Source: Actinomycetes bacterium (GTDB lineage: Bacteria; Actinomycetota; Actinomycetes; Actinomycetales; Cellulomonadaceae). Taken from it: a DNA stretch of 11,404 nucleotides. A program made the position numbers and the translations under genes. The notes under the pieces are model-generated. The model saw nothing but the letters and a program-made list of their open reading frames with translations. It was not told the DNA's origin and ran no database searches. Below are positions 7,064 to 11,404 of the stretch, piece after piece. The number at the start of each line of letters is the position of its first letter. Positions within the stretch are counted from its first letter, which is position 1. Location: positions 1-11,404 of the forward strand of contig JAEXEM010000261.1 in NCBI GenBank assembly GCA_023401045.1. Reading direction: 5' to 3'.

Positions 7064-7069
7064 GTCGAC

Positions 7070-7300
7070 GTGGACAGCGAGCCGATCGTTCTCCACAGCG
7101 CCTATCGGCACGGCGTCTCCGAGGAGTCGATCAAGCACGCGTTGCGGAACCACGTCGAGCTGTTCGACGTAGGAGACGGGATGACGATGGTCATCGGTCC
7201 GGACCGCAGCGGCGGTCTCATCGAGGTCGGTGTCGTCGAGCGCTATGACGACCTGTACGTCGTTCACGCCATGCCAGCACGACCGAAGTTCCTGAGGTGA
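7070..7300 (+). CDS. BrnT-like / DUF4258-like small protein, candidate toxin
   Basis: The protein has 76 residues. It opens with HSAYRHGVSEESIKHALRN, close in style to the KHGVSFEEA start of BrnT-type RNase toxins. It continues with short beta strands (MTMVIGPDRSG, then LIEVGVVERYD and LYVVHAMPARPKFLR), fitting the small alpha-beta fold of the BrnT/RelE group. It is followed by an overlapping gene for a helix-turn-helix protein, a classic toxin-first arrangement. The GTG at 7070 is chosen because the promoter places the transcript start there and the His-Gly-Val motif follows. I recall similar pairs in actinomycetes with no assigned function. The toxin role is inferred from fold style and context; an inactive or regulatory protein cannot be excluded. 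Confidence 0.65.
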   Translation: MDSEPIVLHSAYRHGVSEESIKHALRNHVELFDVGDGMTMVIGPDRSGGLIEVGVVERYDDLYVVHAMPARPKFLR

Positions 7301-7305
7301 TGCCG

Positions 7306-7575
7306 ATGCCCCGCTCACTGGACGAGATCATGGCTCAGGCCGACGACCTGGCCGACCGCTTCGAGTCGTACGAGCCCGAGCCCGGCGACCGCGACACCGT
7401 CTCGCCTCTCACGCAGCTGCGGCTCGCGGCCCTCAAGCGCGCCGAGGCTGAACGTGAGATCGCCGAGGCCGTCGCCAACGCCCGACGTTCGGACACGTCG
7501 TGGAAGGTCATCGGCGCTGCGGTAGGGACAAGCGGCGAGGCGGCGCGTCAGCGGTACGGCAAGCGCGCGTCCTGA
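7306..7575 (+). CDS. Helix-turn-helix partner of the toxin-like gene, candidate antitoxin
   Basis: The protein has 89 residues. The N-terminal third is acidic (SLDEIMAQADDLADRFESYE), and the middle (residues 36-60) is a helical Ala/Glu/Arg stretch. Residues 65-85 form a helix-turn-helix of the pattern SWKVIGAAVGTSGEAARQRYG, seen in many small actinobacterial DNA-binding proteins. The ATG at 7306 is preferred because GAGG (7294-7297) lies 8 nt upstream; an ATG at 7300, overlapping the upstream stop as TGATG, or a GTG at 7297, would add two or three residues. Tight coupling to the toxin-like gene suggests co-expression as an antitoxin and autorepressor. It could be a plain regulator instead. 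A 5-bp hairpin GACCG-CTC-CGGTC (7581-7593) follows its stop. Confidence 0.65.
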   Translation: MPRSLDEIMAQADDLADRFESYEPEPGDRDTVSPLTQLRLAALKRAEAEREIAEAVANARRSDTSWKVIGAAVGTSGEAARQRYGKRAS

Positions 7576-7670
7576 CTGACGACCGCTCCGGTCAAGGCCA
7601 AGGTGGTCCCGCCCCATGCTGTCGGGTCCATGCACAGCGGCGGTCGCCCCCGTGACTTCCAGTGCCAATA

Positions 7671-7936
7671 GTGACACCATGTGTCAGGCCGTCGATCGAA
7701 CGCCTCGTCGCAGAGATGCGCCGCTCACCCAAGGGTGTCCGGTTCTCCGACTCGAGCGGGTCTGCCGGCACTACTTCGGCGAGCCGCGGCGGCGGGGTTC
7801 GTCGCACCAGGTCTTCAGGACTCCGTGGCCGGGAGACCCTCGGGTGAACATCCAGGACGACCACGGGTCGGCGAAGCCGTACCAGGTCCGGCAGGTGCTG
7901 GCCGCGATCGAGAAGGTGGAGCAGGAGGAGAGATGA
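7671..7936 (+). pseudogene. hicA: HicA-family toxin gene with an apparent frameshift near 7753
   Basis: HicA toxins are small double-stranded-RNA-binding-fold mRNases. The N-terminal half is read in one frame (IERLVAEMRRSPKGVRFSD, about 7695-7751) and the C-terminal half in another (LERVCRHYFGEP, then GSSHQVFRTPWPGDPRVNIQ, then AKPYQVRQVLAAIEKVEQEE). One missing C at the GAC-TC junction (7749-7754) would restore a continuous protein of about 88 residues with SDLERV at the seam. The presumed catalytic His in GSSHQVF is intact. GTG 7671 is a possible start; GTG 7662 is another. As written, the N-terminal frame ends at a stop at 7845-7847. The second frame is open from 7616 and could start at ATG 7679, but then its first 25 residues do not look like HicA. 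The 3' end overlaps hicB by ATGA. Confidence 0.75.
7672..7686. promoter_or_regulatory. Inverted repeat at the start of hicA, candidate HicB operator
   Basis: TGACAC (7672-7677) and GTGTCA (7681-7686) are perfect 6-bp inverted arms around CAT. HicB proteins with a ribbon-helix-helix tail bind inverted repeats at their own promoters, and this one lies at the likely start of hicA. No strong -10 was found beside it: AATAGT at 7667-7672 is a weak candidate. Confidence 0.4.
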
Positions 7937-8259
7937 CGAGCGCCGACCACTACACGTACCGGATCACGTGGTCCGCGGAGGACGAGGCCTACGTGTCGAC
8001 CGTGGCCGAGTTCCCGTCGCTCTCGTGGATCGACACCGACCGCACCGCGGCGCTGACCGGCATCGAGTCCCTCCTCCAGGACGTCCTCGACGACATGGCC
8101 GAGAGCGGGGAGACCCCGCCGATGCCGCTGGCGGACCGCGTGTACTCCGGACGTTTCCAGGTGCGCATCCCGCCCGAGGTGCACCGTCGGCTCGCGACCG
8201 AAGCCGCAGAGCAGGGCGTCTCGCTCAACCGTCTGGTGTCCTCCCGGCTGGCAGGCTGA
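7933..8259 (+). CDS. hicB: HicB-family antitoxin with C-terminal DNA-binding segment
   Basis: The protein has 108 residues. HicB neutralises HicA by binding it and represses the hicAB promoter. Residues 6-65 form the partial RNase H-like HicB fold (YRITWSAEDEAYVST, AEFPSLSWID, then an amphipathic helix to DMAESGE). Residues 73-108 form a ribbon-helix-helix segment: strand GRFQVRIPPEV, then helices with EQGVSLNRLVSSRLAG. The ATG at 7933 overlaps the hicA stop as ATGA and has a very strong Shine-Dalgarno AGGAGG (7923-7928). That site matters here, because ribosomes reading the broken hicA stop 86 bases short and cannot couple to it. If hicA is truly broken, this is an orphan antitoxin. Its stop is 21 bp from the end of the convergent dnaE2. 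Confidence 0.88.
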   Translation: MTSADHYTYRITWSAEDEAYVSTVAEFPSLSWIDTDRTAALTGIESLLQDVLDDMAESGETPPMPLADRVYSGRFQVRIPPEVHRRLATEAAEQGVSLNRLVSSRLAG

Positions 8260-8280
8260 CGCGGCCACGACAGCGACCGC

Positions 8281-11200
8281 CTACTGGAAGTCCCGCGACC
8301 GGCTCCGCACCTTCAACGACAACGGGCTGAGGTGCTCCGCGACGAGGTTCGTCGCCCCGTCGGCCTTCTCCAGCCGGCCCCGCACGACCATCGCCTTCGC
8401 CGTCCGCGCCGTGCGCCGGAACCTCTGCCACAGCCCGGCGGAGCACACGATGTTGATGAGGCCCGTCTCGTCCTCCAGGGACAGGAAGGTCACTCCCCCG
8501 GCGGTGCCGGGGCGTTGGCGGTGGGTGACGACGCCGGCGACGGCGACGCGGCGGCCCTCCTCGGTGCGGAACGCCTGCTCGACGCGCAGCACCCCTGCGG
8601 CGTCGAGGCCCTCGCGGACGAACTGCGTCGGGTAGGAGTCGACGGACACCCCGGTGGCCCAGACGTCGGCGGTCGCGACCTCGACGTCGGACAGCCCCGG
8701 CAGGGTCGGCGCCTTCACCCCGACCGCCACACCGGGCAGCGTGTCCGGGCCCTCCTGCGCGAGGGCGCCCGCCGCCCACAGGCCGGCCCGGCGGTCGACA
8801 CCGAGGGAGTCGAGCGCACCGGCGGTCGCGAGGGCCTCGAGCTGGGCGGTCGTCAGCCGCACCCGTCTCACGAGGTCCTGCAGGTCGGCGAACGGGCCGT
8901 TCGCGGTGCGCTCCTCGACGAGGGCGCGTGCGACGTCCTCCCCGATGGTCCGCACCTGCGTGAGGCCCTGCCGCACCGCGAGGGAGCGCACCGACCCCTC
9001 CCCGGTGCGCACCCCCACGGGCCGCGTCGGCCCGGTGCCACTGGGCTGCGGCACGAGCCGTGGCTCTCCCCCTGCCGGTGTCGGCCCGACACGTTCGACG
9101 ACGGCCAGCACGTCCGAGGCCAGCACGTCGGGGCGTAGCACCTCGATGCCGTGCCGGCGGGCGTCCGCGGCCAGCGACTGCGGCGAGTAGAAGCCCATCG
9201 GCTGCGCGGCGAGCAGCCCGGCGTAGAACGCGGCCGGGTGGTGGACCTTGAGCCACGAGCTGGCGTACACGAGGAACGCGAACGAGAACGCGTGCGACTC
9301 GGGGAACCCGAAGTCCGCGAACGCCTTGAGCTTGTCGAAGATCTCCTCGCGGACCTGCGGGCCGATGCCCTTGGCGGCCATGCCGTCCATGAGCCTGGCG
9401 CGCATCGCCTCCATGCGCTCGACCGACCGCTTCGAGCCCATCGCGCGGCGCAGCTGGTCGGCCTCGGCGGGCGTGAAGTCGGCGACGTCGATGGCCATCT
9501 GCATGAGCTGCTCCTGGAACAGCGGCACACCGAGGGTCTTGCCGAGGGACCTCTCCAGCGACGGGTGCAGGTACGTCACCGGCTGCCGGCCCTTGGCCCG
9601 CTCGATGTACGGGTGCACCGACCCGCCCTGGATCGGCCCGGGGCGGATGAGCGCGACCTCGACGACGATGTCGTAGAACTTCTCCGGTCGCAGCCGCGGC
9701 AGGGTCCCCATCTGCGCACGGGACTCCACCTGGAACACCCCGACGGTGTCCGCGGCGGACAGCAGCTCGTACACCGCCGGGTCCTCGTGCGGCAGCCCGT
9801 GCAGGTCGAGCACGACGCCCTCGTGCTTCTCCACCTCGGTGAACGCCAGCCGCAACGCGGTGAGCATGCCCAGCCCCAGCAGGTCGAACTTCACGAGCCC
9901 GGCGTCGGCGCAGTCCTCCTTGTCCCACTGCAGGACGGTGCGTCCCTCCATGCGCGCCCACTCCACCGGGCACACCTCGATGACGGGTCGGTCGCACATG
10001 ACCATGCCGCCGGAGTGGATGCCCAGGTGCCGCGGCAGCCGCAGGAACCGCTCGGCGAGGTCGATGACGTGCTCGGGGATGTCCTCGGACTCCGCGGCGG
10101 ACGGCGGCAGGTGCGCCGGGACGACGTCGTGGTTGTCGGCCGTCGGACGTCCCGGCACCTCAGGAGCGGGGCCGACCGGGCCGGACCGGGTGAGGTGCCA
10201 CCACGGGCTCGGCCTCTCCTGCCCGCGCAGGCTCCCCCACCGCTCGATCGACGTGCTCCACGCGTCCTGCTGACCCGCGTCGTACCCCAGCGCCCGCGCG
10301 GCGTCACGCACCGCCGAGCGCGGCCGGTAGGAGATGACGTTGGCGACCTGCGCGGCGTGCGACCGGCCGTGCATCGCGTAGACGTGCTGGATGACCTCCT
10401 CACGACGCGCGGACTCGATGTCGACGTCGATGTCCGGCGGGCCGTCGCGCTCCGGGGCGAGGAACCGCTCGAAGAGCAGCCCGTGCTTCACCGGGTCGAC
10501 GGCGGTGACGCGCAGCACGTAGCAGACCGCCGAGTTCGCGGCCGAGCCGCGCCCCTGCGCCATGATCCCGTTGCGGCGGCAGAAGTCGACGAGCTCGTAG
10601 ACGACGAGGAAGTACCCGGGGAAGCCGAGGTCCTCGATGACGCGCAGCTCGTGCTCGAGCTGCGCGTACGCCCCGGGCACCCGCTCGGCCTCCCGCGGGC
10701 CGTACAGCTCGAGCGCACCGCGGCGCACGAGCTCGCGCAGCCACGTCGCCTCGGTGTGCCCGTCCGGCACGGGGTACGGCGGCAGGTGGGGGGCGACGAG
10801 CGACAGGTCGAACGCGCACTCCGCCGCCAGCTCGGCCGCCGTGCCGACCGCGCTCGGGTGCCGACGGTGCAGCCGGAGCATCTCCGCGGCCGAGCGCAGG
10901 TGCGCCGCGGGGGCGCCGGGCAGCCAGCCGTCGAGGTCGTCGAGGGAGGAGCGGGCGCGCACCGCCGCGAGGGCCTGCGCGAGGTCGGCGTCGTGCTCGG
11001 TCGCGTAGTGGACGTTGCCGGTGGCGACGAGCGGCAGCCGCGCCTCGGCCGCGAGCGTCGCGAGCGCGTCGGCGCGGTCGGTGTCGTACGCGTCGCCGTG
11101 CATCGTCGTCTCGACAGCGACGTTGTCCCGGCCGAACAGCGCGACGAGCCGGTCGAGCTCGGTGCGCGCCGCCTCCAACCCGCCAGGTGCGACCCCGAGG

Positions 11201-11404
11201 ACGCCCGACGGGTCGCCGCCCGCGAGCGCGCGCCGCACCGCGCCCTTGCGGCACCCGGTGAGGACGAGCCACTGGCCCGCGGCAGCCTCGGCCAGCTCCT
11301 CGAGGTGGTATTCCGCGGCGCCCTTGCGCCCGGTGCGCAGGTGTCCCTCGGCGATCGCGCGCGACAGTGCGCGGTACCCGTCGGCGCCGCGGGCGAGGAC
11401 GAGC
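8281..11404 (-). CDS. dnaE2: Error-prone DNA polymerase III alpha subunit DnaE2 (ImuC), N-terminus off-window
   Basis: The frame stays open to the right edge, giving 1040 visible residues; perhaps 100 are missing. The ATG at 11238 is internal, since the PHP-domain sequence (ADGYRALSRAIAEGHL and onward) continues upstream. DnaE2 is the non-essential C-family polymerase for damage-tolerant, mutagenic synthesis, working with ImuA and ImuB under SOS control in many actinomycetes. Two catalytic aspartates sit in PDIDVDI (10417-10437) and the third in VKFDLLGLG (Asp at 9883-9885). The fingers region has RRAMGSKRSVERM, a helix-hairpin-helix part lies near QVRTIGEDVARALVEER, and the OB fold spans the last 100 residues, ending SRSRDFQ as DnaE2 proteins do. 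This ending and the lack of the longer replicative tail favour DnaE2 over DnaE1. Low-complexity linkers occur at about 10090-10230 and 8990-9095. ImuA/ImuB are not in the window. Confidence 0.95.
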   Translation of the reverse strand, partial: LVLARGADGYRALSRAIAEGHLRTGRKGAAEYHLEELAEAAAGQWLVLTGCRKGAVRRALAGGDPSGVLGVAPGGLEAARTELDRLVALFGRDNVAVETTMHGDAYDTDRADALATLAAEARLPLVATGNVHYATEHDADLAQALAAVRARSSLDDLDGWLPGAPAAHLRSAAEMLRLHRRHPSAVGTAAELAAECAFDLSLVAPHLPPYPVPDGHTEATWLRELVRRGALELYGPREAERVPGAYAQLEHELRVIEDLGFPGYFLVVYELVDFCRRNGIMAQGRGSAANSAVCYVLRVTAVDPVKHGLLFERFLAPERDGPPDIDVDIESARREEVIQHVYAMHGRSHAAQVANVISYRPRSAVRDAARALGYDAGQQDAWSTSIERWGSLRGQERPSPWWHLTRSGPVGPAPEVPGRPTADNHDVVPAHLPPSAAESEDIPEHVIDLAERFLRLPRHLGIHSGGMVMCDRPVIEVCPVEWARMEGRTVLQWDKEDCADAGLVKFDLLGLGMLTALRLAFTEVEKHEGVVLDLHGLPHEDPAVYELLSAADTVGVFQVESRAQMGTLPRLRPEKFYDIVVEVALIRPGPIQGGSVHPYIERAKGRQPVTYLHPSLERSLGKTLGVPLFQEQLMQMAIDVADFTPAEADQLRRAMGSKRSVERMEAMRARLMDGMAAKGIGPQVREEIFDKLKAFADFGFPESHAFSFAFLVYASSWLKVHHPAAFYAGLLAAQPMGFYSPQSLAADARRHGIEVLRPDVLASDVLAVVERVGPTPAGGEPRLVPQPSGTGPTRPVGVRTGEGSVRSLAVRQGLTQVRTIGEDVARALVEERTANGPFADLQDLVRRVRLTTAQLEALATAGALDSLGVDRRAGLWAAGALAQEGPDTLPGVAVGVKAPTLPGLSDVEVATADVWATGVSVDSYPTQFVREGLDAAGVLRVEQAFRTEEGRRVAVAGVVTHRQRPGTAGGVTFLSLEDETGLINIVCSAGLWQRFRRTARTAKAMVVRGRLEKADGATNLVAEHLSPLSLKVRSRSRDFQ

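Noticed and set aside
7616..7936. A 106-residue intact HicA-like protein starting at 7616
   Set aside because: Only the part after about 7754 looks like HicA; the first half does not, whereas another frame carries a good HicA N-terminus, so a frameshift explains it better.
8225..9997. 590-codon open frame on the minus strand within dnaE2
   Set aside because: It is Arg/Gly/Ala-rich out-of-frame sequence over the clearly conserved dnaE2 reading frame.
1..11404. A prophage, integrative element or CRISPR locus
   Set aside because: No integrase, transposase, tRNA attachment site, terminal repeats or spaced direct repeats were found; the accessory look of 6485-8259 rests only on small toxin-antitoxin-type genes and broken frames.

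Overview
This window is very GC-rich DNA from an actinomycete. Codon third positions are strongly G/C, several genes have apparently leaderless promoters, there is a mycothiol-type DinB/maleylpyruvate isomerase family gene, and a DnaE2-type polymerase is present. The style resembles Cellulomonadaceae and relatives, but that placement is an inference. No tRNA, rRNA, CRISPR array, insertion sequence or phage gene was seen.

Layout: (1) 1-2252, plus strand: the C-terminal two thirds of a JetC/MksB-type SMC-like ATPase of the Wadjet anti-plasmid system, followed by a strong GC hairpin. The nuclease gene jetD does not follow it. (2) 2369-3010, plus strand: a maleylpyruvate isomerase (DinB-like) family protein with the metal-ligand residues intact, probably translated from a leaderless mRNA. 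(3) 3027-6335: a hydantoin/allantoin-type uptake cassette. It holds an XRE-cupin regulator on the minus strand, a 241-bp divergent control region rich in inverted repeats, an NCS1 permease on the plus strand, and a translationally coupled Asp/Glu/hydantoin racemase. No hydantoinase or amidohydrolase gene is in the window. (4) 6485-8259, plus strand: an accessory block of small genes. It has a lipoprotein gene broken by one apparent base loss, a BrnT-like toxin candidate with an overlapping helix-turn-helix partner, and a hicAB module whose hicA carries an apparent single-base frameshift while hicB is intact. (5) 8281-11404, minus strand: dnaE2 (imuC), the error-prone DNA polymerase III alpha subunit, almost complete, with its N-terminus beyond the right edge.

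How the parts fit: the permease and racemase probably import a hydantoin- or ureide-like compound and interconvert its enantiomers under the divergent XRE-cupin regulator. The small-gene block looks like a place where toxin-antitoxin modules collect and decay, wedged between metabolic genes and the SOS-type polymerase. The most useful observations are the two independent single-base frame breaks in neighbouring small genes, the nested inverted repeats in the divergent control region, the inverted repeat at the start of hicA, three leaderless promoters of near-identical geometry, and a Wadjet core gene not followed by its nuclease.
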